Assembly: GCF_016775705.1 (NCBI RefSeq)
Contig: NZ_CP068760.1
Coordinates: forward strand, 434,001-498,000
From: Chryseobacterium cucumeris
GTDB taxonomy: Bacteria > Bacteroidota > Bacteroidia > Flavobacteriales > Weeksellaceae
DNA length: 64,000 nucleotides
Reading direction: 5' to 3'
Below are positions 25,164 to 32,709 of this stretch, piece by piece. The first letter of the stretch is position 1. Each line of letters begins with the position of its first letter. The notes below the pieces were generated by a model. The model did not search any database. It was not told the origin of the DNA and was given only the letters and a program-made list of their open reading frames with translations. Both the position numbers and the translations under genes were made by a program.

Positions 25164-25814
25164 TTAGACCGTTCTAACATTTTCATTTACAGGAACTTTT
25201 ATTCCTTCTTTAGTCTGAACAATTTCACCTTCGCTTTCAATTTTTTTCAGAACTCTGCTCACAACTTCTCTGGAAGTCCCCAAACTGTTGGCAATTTCAC
25301 GATGGGTGATCTTAATAGGATTGTTTCCCTTGGACGAAATCTGTTGTTTGATATAATTGAGAACCCTTTTATCCAGTTTATGGAAAACAGCATCATTCAC
25401 CATATTCATAACTTCTGAAAATCTCCGGTCATATTCATGGTAAAAGAGCTTATTAATTTCCGGAAACCTTATAAGCCATTCGTGCATGACAGAAACGGGA
25501 ATAAGAATCGCTTCCGAATCTTCTTCTGCGATGGCATATACCCTGCTGATATAATCTGTCAGAATGGATGAAAAGGTCATGAGACAGCTATCTTTCGGTT
25601 TGATGTAATAGTAGATCAGTTCTCTTCCATCATTAAGGGTAAAGACTTTGATAGAGCCTTTTATGAGGAAAGGAACAAATTTATTCTTCTGCCCTTCTCT
25701 TATGATCTCTGTTTTTGCTTTTATATCAACAGCAACAGCATGTTTTTCAAGCTCCGATAAAAATTCGGCACCCAAAAAGCCAAATTTACTTACAGCGAAC
25801 GAGTTATCAATCAT
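25164..25814 (-). CDS. Crp/Fnr-family transcriptional regulator
   Basis: This 216-residue protein has an N-terminal cyclic-nucleotide-binding-like barrel (KTEIIREGQKNKFVPFLIKG) and a C-terminal winged helix with ITHREIANSLGTSREVVSRV, the classic Crp recognition helix arrangement. It lacks the four-cysteine set of oxygen-sensing Fnr, so the signal could be heme, NO or a nucleotide. It is transcribed in the same direction and directly upstream of the DUF5777/cytochrome operon, whose promoter contains a Crp-like palindrome, so it is the best candidate regulator. Confidence 0.93.
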   Translation of the reverse strand: MIDNSFAVSKFGFLGAEFLSELEKHAVAVDIKAKTEIIREGQKNKFVPFLIKGSIKVFTLNDGRELIYYYIKPKDSCLMTFSSILTDYISRVYAIAEEDSEAILIPVSVMHEWLIRFPEINKLFYHEYDRRFSEVMNMVNDAVFHKLDKRVLNYIKQQISSKGNNPIKITHREIANSLGTSREVVSRVLKKIESEGEIVQTKEGIKVPVNENVRTV

Positions 25815-25947
25815 ATCTTATATTTTCTGCTTTTTCTTAAACAAAGATATAAAATTGATATATGCTTACTACATATTTTCACCTCATTAAAGAAAATTAA
25901 CAATTAGACAAATCCAATATGAATTTCAGTGATGTTTATAATTCAAT

Positions 25948-25972
25948 AAAAAACCACAGTCATGAACTGTGG
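25948..25972 (-). terminator. Terminator after the TonB-dependent receptor gene
   Basis: CCACAGT-TCATG-ACTGTGG on the minus strand is followed by six T residues, 48 bp after the receptor stop codon. Confidence 0.9.
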
Positions 25973-26020
25973 CATTTTCATTTTGCTGTAAAAAGATATC
26001 TATGAATATAAAAGTATATT

Positions 26021-28201
26021 TTAAAATCTGTATTTCACATTGAATCCGTAAAAGAAATAGGCTTTTCCAGGTCCCGGATTGAGATCTGTAGGAACTATGT
26101 AGTTACTTCCTTTATCTGAATCGCTGATATTATTTCCTAAGAATAAAAATGTATAATTAATCTGGCTGGTAAGATTATTACCCATCACATACAGGTCCAG
26201 ATCCAGTTTATTGAATGATTTTTTAAACCCTAATTTTGAATTAAGCAATCCGAAACCTTTTACCAGATTCGAATTGTTAAAATCAGAATAAACATTTCCA
26301 AGATAATTATATGTATTCACCAGATAAAATCCCGGTTTGGTAAAGATATCCAATCCTACAGCGTACTTATTTCTTGGTACTCCTACTACTGTCTTATGGT
26401 CGTACACCATTAGTTTCCCTACAGTCTTCCCTGTAACAGGGTCTTGATATTTGGGATCATAGATTGAAAAATCTTTATATTTTGTATCGTAATAAGAAAG
26501 ATTTACAAAAGGAACAATTCTCTCAATAAATGAGTTCTCTGTTCTGTACTGATATCCTATACTCAACTCAAGGCCTGTATTTTTCTGACTTCCGGTATTA
26601 GCCCAGTACGTTTGCCCACTTGTATTACCTGGTAAAAGGAGCTGTGCAAGTTTATCGGAATAGTCGATTCTGAATGCTGAAATGCGGTAATCCAGTTTTG
26701 TATTCAGTAAAAGGCCATGTACACTGAAGTCAAACATTTTTGCACGCTCAGGCTTTAAATCATCATTTACAGTGTTGGTAGCAGTTATGAACGAAGAAGC
26801 TGCGGTAGGAGTATTATATCCTTCACTATAGCTTAGATTAAAGATCTGGTGTTTCCATTCTTTCTGTAATGCAAAATGAGGCGTATAAGCCATGTCATAC
26901 TTTTTATTAAAAGACTGATCTTTGTGTCCGGGAACTAAATCTGGTAAGGCATAAAGATCCTTCCTGTCATAATTGGTTCTGTTGGCACTAAGTCCAGCGA
27001 GCAAAGTAAGCCCCCAGGGCTTATATGTCAGATAATCGATCACAAAATAGGTGGATTGATTATTATTATATTTAAAATAAGATGCTCCGGACATTCCTGT
27101 TGTCTGCAGTGGATTTGTTTCTGAGCCTGTAAAACGATAACTTGAAGTAGTGGAAACAGAATTTTGTATTTCTACGCCAAAGTCCAGCTTATTTTCAAAA
27201 TCTTTAAACCCGTTCTTTAATGTAAAAGTGGAACGCAGCCCTACATTCGGGGAACTCGTCACTCCGTATGCTCCGGCAGAAACACTTTCTGTATTTGCGT
27301 TATAATAAAACAGAGTGGTATAGTTTTTTAAATTTGAAGTAAGGCTTACAGTATTACTCAATCCTACTCTTGTTGATTTTATTTTTGTTCCGGCATTTTT
27401 TCTGATATAAGCAACATTTCCGTTATCGATTCCGGCATAGTAATCATCGTATGAGATCTGTCCTGAAGTGTGCTCGTACGAATAAGCCTGACTTGCAAGG
27501 AAACTTAACTGATCTTTTTTGCTTAATTTCACTGTACCATTGACATTGAAGAAGTTTTTTAATCCGCCTCCATTGGGTCTGTAACCATCCGTTTCAAGAT
27601 GTCCATATGCAGCATTTACGGAGTAGTTTTCATCTGCAGCATTCAGCTGTGTTCTGGACTGAAAGGTTTTAAAAGCGCCCAACATTACATCTTCCGAAAC
27701 TGAAATTCCTTTTGTAAAATCCGGTCTTGTATAAAAACGGACCGCTCCGCCTGTTCCACCTCCATACATGGTGGCTGCCGGACCTTTAATAACTTCTACA
27801 TTATTCACAAAAGCAAAATCCATATCATCCAGAACAGTGATTCCTTCTGCTGTAGTTAACGGTATATTATTCCAGTATGCTTTCACTCCCCAGTTGTTGA
27901 ATTTCTGATCATTTCCATATCCCCGGACAACAAGTCTCTGGCCACCAAAGTTGGTTCTTTTATCTACCTGCAGTCCTGCCATAGTGGATAAAGTCTGATC
28001 TATTGCTGCCGGATTATTTCTGCTAAGGTCTTCTTCGGAAAGAGTTTCTACTGACTGTCCATGTCTTTTAAATTCCGCACGTTCCTGTTTTATTTTTTTT
28101 CTTCCCAGGATATTCACTTCGTCAATTGTCCCCTCCTGATTTTGCTGAGCATGCGCTATAATGCAGCCTAACGCCGCTGCCATGCATATATATTTTTTCA
28201 T
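26021..28201 (-). CDS. TonB-dependent outer-membrane receptor
   Basis: This 726-residue protein has a signal peptide (AALGCIIAHAQ), a plug domain with VEVIKGPAATMYGGGTGGAV and a 22-strand-type barrel ending in the aromatic YGFNVKYRF. There is no CarboxypepD-like N-terminal extension as in SusC, so it resembles siderophore or metal-chelate receptors (FecA/FepA-like) rather than glycan receptors. Energy would come from TonB-ExbBD across the periplasm. The substrate is unknown. It is the last gene of a four-gene operon with a secreted propeller protein, a lipoprotein and an unknown small protein. Confidence 0.95.
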   Translation of the reverse strand: MKKYICMAAALGCIIAHAQQNQEGTIDEVNILGRKKIKQERAEFKRHGQSVETLSEEDLSRNNPAAIDQTLSTMAGLQVDKRTNFGGQRLVVRGYGNDQKFNNWGVKAYWNNIPLTTAEGITVLDDMDFAFVNNVEVIKGPAATMYGGGTGGAVRFYTRPDFTKGISVSEDVMLGAFKTFQSRTQLNAADENYSVNAAYGHLETDGYRPNGGGLKNFFNVNGTVKLSKKDQLSFLASQAYSYEHTSGQISYDDYYAGIDNGNVAYIRKNAGTKIKSTRVGLSNTVSLTSNLKNYTTLFYYNANTESVSAGAYGVTSSPNVGLRSTFTLKNGFKDFENKLDFGVEIQNSVSTTSSYRFTGSETNPLQTTGMSGASYFKYNNNQSTYFVIDYLTYKPWGLTLLAGLSANRTNYDRKDLYALPDLVPGHKDQSFNKKYDMAYTPHFALQKEWKHQIFNLSYSEGYNTPTAASSFITATNTVNDDLKPERAKMFDFSVHGLLLNTKLDYRISAFRIDYSDKLAQLLLPGNTSGQTYWANTGSQKNTGLELSIGYQYRTENSFIERIVPFVNLSYYDTKYKDFSIYDPKYQDPVTGKTVGKLMVYDHKTVVGVPRNKYAVGLDIFTKPGFYLVNTYNYLGNVYSDFNNSNLVKGFGLLNSKLGFKKSFNKLDLDLYVMGNNLTSQINYTFLFLGNNISDSDKGSNYIVPTDLNPGPGKAYFFYGFNVKYRF

Positions 28202-28230
28202 TATTCAAAATTTGTGTTACCATTAATATA

Positions 28231-28797
28231 CTATTTATATCTGTTTTGATGGATACACATTTCAGGAGGAGGAGGAATAATGGATATATAGGATGTATTT
28301 GCTGATGGAAAATTATAGTCCGGGAGTATTCTGAAATCTGAATGATCCGAAACATCATCTTCTTTACTAGAAATAACCGCTAAAAAAAGAGAGGTTTTAC
28401 ATTCATTTTTATGATGCAGAGGGAAGTTAATATGCTTGTGCATATCTATATTTTGTACAGCCAGCATTTTTGACAGATCAATCAGGGAATTGATGATTAT
28501 ATCTTTTTTATCCCTATAACAGAAGAATTTTTTTTCTCCATTAATGATCCGTATTTGGATGATGTCATAAGAATATCCGTTAAGAATAAATTCCTTCTTT
28601 TCTTTCCACTGCACATTTGCAATATCTGCTTCTGTAAAGCACACGGTTTCTGAATCCTTGAATTTATTCCTGGTAATATTATATTGTGTTTTCTTATACA
28701 GCTCTTTTTTTAGAATAGTCATACCGGAATATATCATATTATTGAACAATACGATAACAGAAAGGCACAATACAATAGAAAATAGTTTTTTGTACAA
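28231..28797 (-). CDS. Exported or membrane-anchored protein with His/Cys/Pro-rich tail, function unknown
   Basis: This 188-residue protein begins with an uncleaved-looking hydrophobic segment (LFSIVLCLSVIVLFNNMIYS) and has no domain that I recognise. The second half carries HKHINFPLHHKNECKTSLFL, and the end reads IIPPPPEMCIHQ, so histidines, cysteines and a proline run are clustered. Similar short His/Cys proteins sit just before TonB-dependent receptors in flavobacteria and may handle a metal or cofactor, but this is inference. It lies 11 bp after the lipoprotein gene and 29 bp before the receptor gene. Confidence 0.7.
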   Translation of the reverse strand: MYKKLFSIVLCLSVIVLFNNMIYSGMTILKKELYKKTQYNITRNKFKDSETVCFTEADIANVQWKEKKEFILNGYSYDIIQIRIINGEKKFFCYRDKKDIIINSLIDLSKMLAVQNIDMHKHINFPLHHKNECKTSLFLAVISSKEDDVSDHSDFRILPDYNFPSANTSYISIIPPPPEMCIHQNRYK

Positions 28798-28808
28798 AGA
28801 ATTAAGTA

Positions 28809-29279
28809 TTAAGGAGCAGGTTCACCGGAAAAATCAACTGCAATAAATTTTGAAATGTTTATTCTGTGCAGCGTTTGGGAACCTTGTACATTGTATTCTA
28901 TCCAATTGTCTTTTGGATTTTTTTTGGGGGAAACAGGAATTTCATCAGATTTTCCTGCCGGCACCTGATCAGCCATTTTGGTTTCATCTTCGTTTTTATA
29001 CTGAAGATTGCCTCTTACTATAATTGTATTTCCGGCATTATCCTGACTAAACGGAATAGTATTTCCTTCTGCTCTCAGCGTTTTTACCGTAACTATACTG
29101 TTATTATTTTTCTTAAATTTAACGGTATACATGATTCCCTTTACTCCCGATCTTCCTCCTGTCCATTCTGTTTTTTCAGCAGAGATGACTGATATTGCCT
29201 TATCCTGATATAAAGAGGATACCGGCATCCCGCAGGAAGCCAGCATCCAAAACACAGTTAAAAATAATTGATTATTCAT
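28809..29279 (-). CDS. Putative lipoprotein of unknown function
   Basis: This 156-residue protein has a lipobox-like LASC at residues 13-16 after a hydrophobic start. The mature part is rich in beta-prone segments, such as VKGIMYTVKFKKNNNSIVTV and NIIVRGNLQYK, with a basic, proline-containing stretch (SPKKNPKDN) near the middle of its second half. No known family is recognised. It starts only 3 bp after the stop of the T9SS propeller gene, so the two are coupled and probably act on the cell surface together. Confidence 0.75.
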   Translation of the reverse strand: MNNQLFLTVFWMLASCGMPVSSLYQDKAISVISAEKTEWTGGRSGVKGIMYTVKFKKNNNSIVTVKTLRAEGNTIPFSQDNAGNTIIVRGNLQYKNEDETKMADQVPAGKSDEIPVSPKKNPKDNWIEYNVQGSQTLHRINISKFIAVDFSGEPAP

Positions 29280-29282
29280 TTT

Positions 29283-32108
29283 TTAGTCATTATCACCTCC
29301 TTTAGGTCCCAATACAAGGAAGTTACCACTATATACAATTTCACCTTTATATTCGGCTTTCAGTATATAATTTCCAGATAACATTTTTTGTCCGAACTCT
29401 TCATCAGATTTTACGTTTTTCTTACTATACACAAGCCTTCCCGATGCATCCACAATACTTATATCCACGCTGTTATATTTAGCTGTATCAAATCTCAGAT
29501 GGGAAATCCCTTTTGAAGGATTCGGATATATAATATTCATATTCTTTTTAAATTTGGTCTCTGTGGTTGACAATGGAGTCAGCGTATTCTGTGTTGTCCA
29601 GGCTCCTCTTCCATAAGTAGAAACCAATACTGTTTTGGTAGCAGGTCTGTAATCCAGATTAGTAATTCTCACATTCCCTATATTTCCAGTTACTGAAGAC
29701 CATTCAGGAGTTAAATCAAGGAAATTAGTAGTTCCCCAAACTCCCATTTCTGTTCCTACTAATACTTCATTGGGGTCGTCTGGATTTCTGAGGACAGTTC
29801 TTACCGGCATATCAGGAAGGTTTCCTTCTTTGTTCTGCCAGGTTGTTCCTCCATCTGTAGAATAGAAAACGCTGGTGAGGTTATAATTGGAAAGTGTCAC
29901 CATAATCTCATTTTCATTTGCTCCAAACTCGATATCAGAAATAGTTCCTGCTATTGGTGATGTTAACAGAGTTGCTGTATATGCTGTGGTATTTGCATTT
30001 GCTATTTTAAAGATTCTCCCAAGATTGGTTCCTACAAAAAGTGTGGTGGAAGCAGTTGTATAAGGGGATACTTTCATCCACGATATCTGCTCTCCGGACT
30101 GTGCTGTTCCTACAGTAACCACATCATTAGTGAATGATGTAGCAGTAGCAGAAAGTCCGCTTGTTCTGAAAAGCGTAAGCCCTGAACGGTAAGAATAGAA
30201 GACATCATTGATTCTATCTAATGCTATTTCATTGACAAAATGTCCTAAATTTGCATTGGTATCGGCTATAAGACTCTGCGCATTGTTCGTCAATAAATAG
30301 TGATTGTTATAAGTATAGCTTGATATTTCATAAGTATCCAGATCATCATATTCTGTGTACATGCCATCTCCCCCTGTAGCAGGCCACTTGGAAAGAAAGT
30401 TATTGGCTTGTGGAACACCATAAAGCCACCATGAACCATTATCCTGAGCCCCCGCCAGTAATTCTTCGTTAGCAGGTACTTTTGTAGGATTGAGCATAGC
30501 TGTGTAGAACTGAGTTACATTATACCTGGTATTTCTTGCAACAAAGCCATCTACAGTCCCGATATTGGTTTTATTGGAAGCATAATACACTCCTCCATCA
30601 TTTCCAAAAAGCATTTGCCCGGTTGCGTAATTATTATAAGGACTGAATATGATTGCATGCTGATCCGCATGTACCTCTGAAACCTGTAAAGCGGCCATAT
30701 TGTTATTATTGGACCATTTTGAAATCTGACTCCATGTACCTCCTCCGTTGGTAGATTTATACAGATCAACACCTCCGATATACACTGTATTGTCATCTTG
30801 AGGATCTGCTGCAATCACAAGATCATAAAAAGATTGTCCCCGGGTGAAATCATTAGCAGGAATACTCGTGTCTGTAGGCGCAGGTAATGTCAAAACAGGC
30901 GCTGTATCATTGGTAGCCTGCCATGTTACTCCTCCGTCAGCAGAACGTGCAATTCTGATTGGTTCTGCAGTAGTAGAGCTTCCCTGCATAAAAGCATACA
31001 CTTTATTAGCATTTGTTTTGGAAAGACAAAAATTGACTCTTGCTCCTGCATTTCCAACATTATACACCTGATTAAAAGTATTTCCGTCAGCAGATTTAAA
31101 AATTCTTCCTCCTGAATCTATAGTGGAATATATTGAAGATCTGGTGGAGACCCAAACCGAATTATCAGCTCCGATTTCTATTTGCTGAATAGAATATCCT
31201 ATTGTACTGGTTGAATTTGTTGTTGTATTCTGTGCTAATAAACTGGTGTTCTTTACAAATGTAGCACCTCCGTCTGTAGATTTGTACAATCCCGCCTGAT
31301 TTAATCCCTGAAATGTACCACTAGAATAATTACCGCTTACTCCAGCATAAACCTCTGAAACTCCAGCATTATTTCTAACTTTAATATCATTAATATAAAA
31401 GTTTCCATTTCCTATTCCATTCGAATAGGTTGCCGGTATTGTAAATATCTGTGTCCAGGTAGTGCCTCCATCCGTTGATTTCCAAATTCCGGATCCTTTG
31501 GCATCACCCGTTTCACATTCCCCTGTACCAACATAAAATACCTGTGGATTGTTTGGGTCGTAAGTAATGCATGAAACCGAAGTATTGGCCCAGAACGTAC
31601 TGAGCGGCTGCCATTCATTTGTACTTACAGAAGGATCCTGATTAACCCAAAGTCCACCGGAAATTCCACCTGCAAAGACTCTTTTGCCGGTAGTATCATT
31701 AGGGTCATACATAATTGCCCTTGTTCGCCCTCCTACATCATATGGCCCTCTTTCAATCCAGGGTTCATTAATAATTTTTCCAGTGGAAGAATGATGATTA
31801 CTGGAAATAAATGACATAGGTTTTTCAGAACGATATTTACCCGACAGGATATCATGATTTATTTTTACCAGTTTCCCAAAATAAGTCCTTCCTGTAACTG
31901 GATCCATTGTTCTTTTGTAATCTTCCTCATAATATTCATTGGGAGGTATTCCAGCTGCCCTAGCAGCTTTATGTTGCTGTTTAAGGTTCTTATCGTACTG
32001 GGCATACAATTTCTGTAAATGTTTTTGATTATTGTTGAGCGTATTTTGCTGTGCATTAGTAAAAGTGCAGAATAATACCGCTGCGATAGGATAGATTTTC
32101 AGTTTCAT
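29283..32108 (-). CDS. Large secreted beta-propeller (VPS10/BNR-like) protein with T9SS type A sorting domain
   Basis: From MKLKIYPIAAVLFCTFTNAQ at 32108 it is a protein of about 941 residues with a signal peptide. Asp-box (BNR) repeats such as KSTDGGTTW, KSADGNTF, RSADGGVTW, KSTNGGGTW and YSTDGGTTW recur through residues 150-820, as in sortilin/VPS10 propellers. The C-terminal about 80 residues are a T9SS type A domain (NIIYPNPSKGISHL, VDASGRLVYSKKN), ending in an unusual FLVLGPKGGDND rather than a lysine end. It is predicted to be surface-exposed or released; ligand unknown. A longer frame to 32162 is unlikely because the promoter lies there. Confidence 0.92.
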   Translation of the reverse strand: MKLKIYPIAAVLFCTFTNAQQNTLNNNQKHLQKLYAQYDKNLKQQHKAARAAGIPPNEYYEEDYKRTMDPVTGRTYFGKLVKINHDILSGKYRSEKPMSFISSNHHSSTGKIINEPWIERGPYDVGGRTRAIMYDPNDTTGKRVFAGGISGGLWVNQDPSVSTNEWQPLSTFWANTSVSCITYDPNNPQVFYVGTGECETGDAKGSGIWKSTDGGTTWTQIFTIPATYSNGIGNGNFYINDIKVRNNAGVSEVYAGVSGNYSSGTFQGLNQAGLYKSTDGGATFVKNTSLLAQNTTTNSTSTIGYSIQQIEIGADNSVWVSTRSSIYSTIDSGGRIFKSADGNTFNQVYNVGNAGARVNFCLSKTNANKVYAFMQGSSTTAEPIRIARSADGGVTWQATNDTAPVLTLPAPTDTSIPANDFTRGQSFYDLVIAADPQDDNTVYIGGVDLYKSTNGGGTWSQISKWSNNNNMAALQVSEVHADQHAIIFSPYNNYATGQMLFGNDGGVYYASNKTNIGTVDGFVARNTRYNVTQFYTAMLNPTKVPANEELLAGAQDNGSWWLYGVPQANNFLSKWPATGGDGMYTEYDDLDTYEISSYTYNNHYLLTNNAQSLIADTNANLGHFVNEIALDRINDVFYSYRSGLTLFRTSGLSATATSFTNDVVTVGTAQSGEQISWMKVSPYTTASTTLFVGTNLGRIFKIANANTTAYTATLLTSPIAGTISDIEFGANENEIMVTLSNYNLTSVFYSTDGGTTWQNKEGNLPDMPVRTVLRNPDDPNEVLVGTEMGVWGTTNFLDLTPEWSSVTGNIGNVRITNLDYRPATKTVLVSTYGRGAWTTQNTLTPLSTTETKFKKNMNIIYPNPSKGISHLRFDTAKYNSVDISIVDASGRLVYSKKNVKSDEEFGQKMLSGNYILKAEYKGEIVYSGNFLVLGPKGGDND

Positions 32109-32119
32109 TTGTTTTTTTT

Positions 32120-32152
32120 CAAATATATTAAAAATAAATATTAAATATTCAA
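32120..32152 (-). promoter_or_regulatory. Promoter of the propeller/TonB receptor operon
   Basis: On the minus strand TTG (32152-32150), a 22-base spacer and TATATTTG (32127-32120) precede the ATG at 32108. The leader would be only a few bases long. Confidence 0.6.
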
Positions 32153-32260
32153 TAAAAAACAAAATATATTACAGATATACATATAAAAACAACACAAATA
32201 TATCAAATACCTAATTGAGCGTTTTTTGTTTTTTAATTAAAATGCTTATTTTTTTTAATT

Positions 32261-32292
32261 AAAAAACAAAAAGCCCCGGATAAATCCGGGGC
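32261..32292 (-). terminator. Terminator of the rpoBC-DUF3467 unit
   Basis: GCCCCGGATTTATCCGGGGC on the minus strand is an 8-bp GC-rich stem followed by TTTTTGTTTTTT. A long AT-rich inverted repeat TTTTTGTTTTTTAATTAAA / TTTTAATTAAAAAACAAAAA follows at 32222-32271. Confidence 0.93.
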
Positions 32293-32316
32293 AATTATAT
32301 GATTACAAAAGAAATC

Positions 32317-32622
32317 TTACGCTTGAACGTTGTTTCCTCCTAATACGAAAGGCTCAACTTCTTTGATTTCTCCGAACTGCTGCTCGTAGTTAGCGATGTT
32401 CTGTTGAAGAGCATTTAATACTCTTTTAGCGTGAAGTGGAGCAAGAATTACTCTTGATCTTACTTTAGCCTGCTGAACACCTGGCATCAACTGAATAAAG
32501 TCTACTACAAATTCAGATGGGGAGTGGTTTACCAATGCAAGGTTAGCATAGATACCAGCCGCTACCATTTCGTTTAATTCGATGTTGATGTTTCCGTCTT
32601 GTGGATTTTGATTGTTGTCCAT
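32317..32622 (-). CDS. DUF3467 domain protein
   Basis: This 101-residue cytoplasmic protein matches DUF3467: GIYANLALVNHSPSEFVVDF, FIQLMPGVQQAKVRSRVIL and HAKRVLNALQQNI. The family is widespread in Bacteroidota and commonly found right after rpoC, as here (87 bp downstream, same strand, followed by a strong terminator). Function is not established. Linkage to RNA polymerase genes suggests a role in gene expression, which is inference. Confidence 0.92.
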   Translation of the reverse strand: MDNNQNPQDGNINIELNEMVAAGIYANLALVNHSPSEFVVDFIQLMPGVQQAKVRSRVILAPLHAKRVLNALQQNIANYEQQFGEIKEVEPFVLGGNNVQA

Positions 32623-32709
32623 TGTTATAAATTATGTTTTTAAAATTCGAAATTTGAGATTGTGAAAATATAAAAATAATTTCAAATCCCAAATTTCAAA
32701 TCATTAATT

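Noticed and set aside
28122..28358. 78-codon minus-strand frame bridging the unknown protein and the TonB receptor
   Set aside because: It overlaps both real genes in another frame and has no homology features; it is composed of their shifted sequence.
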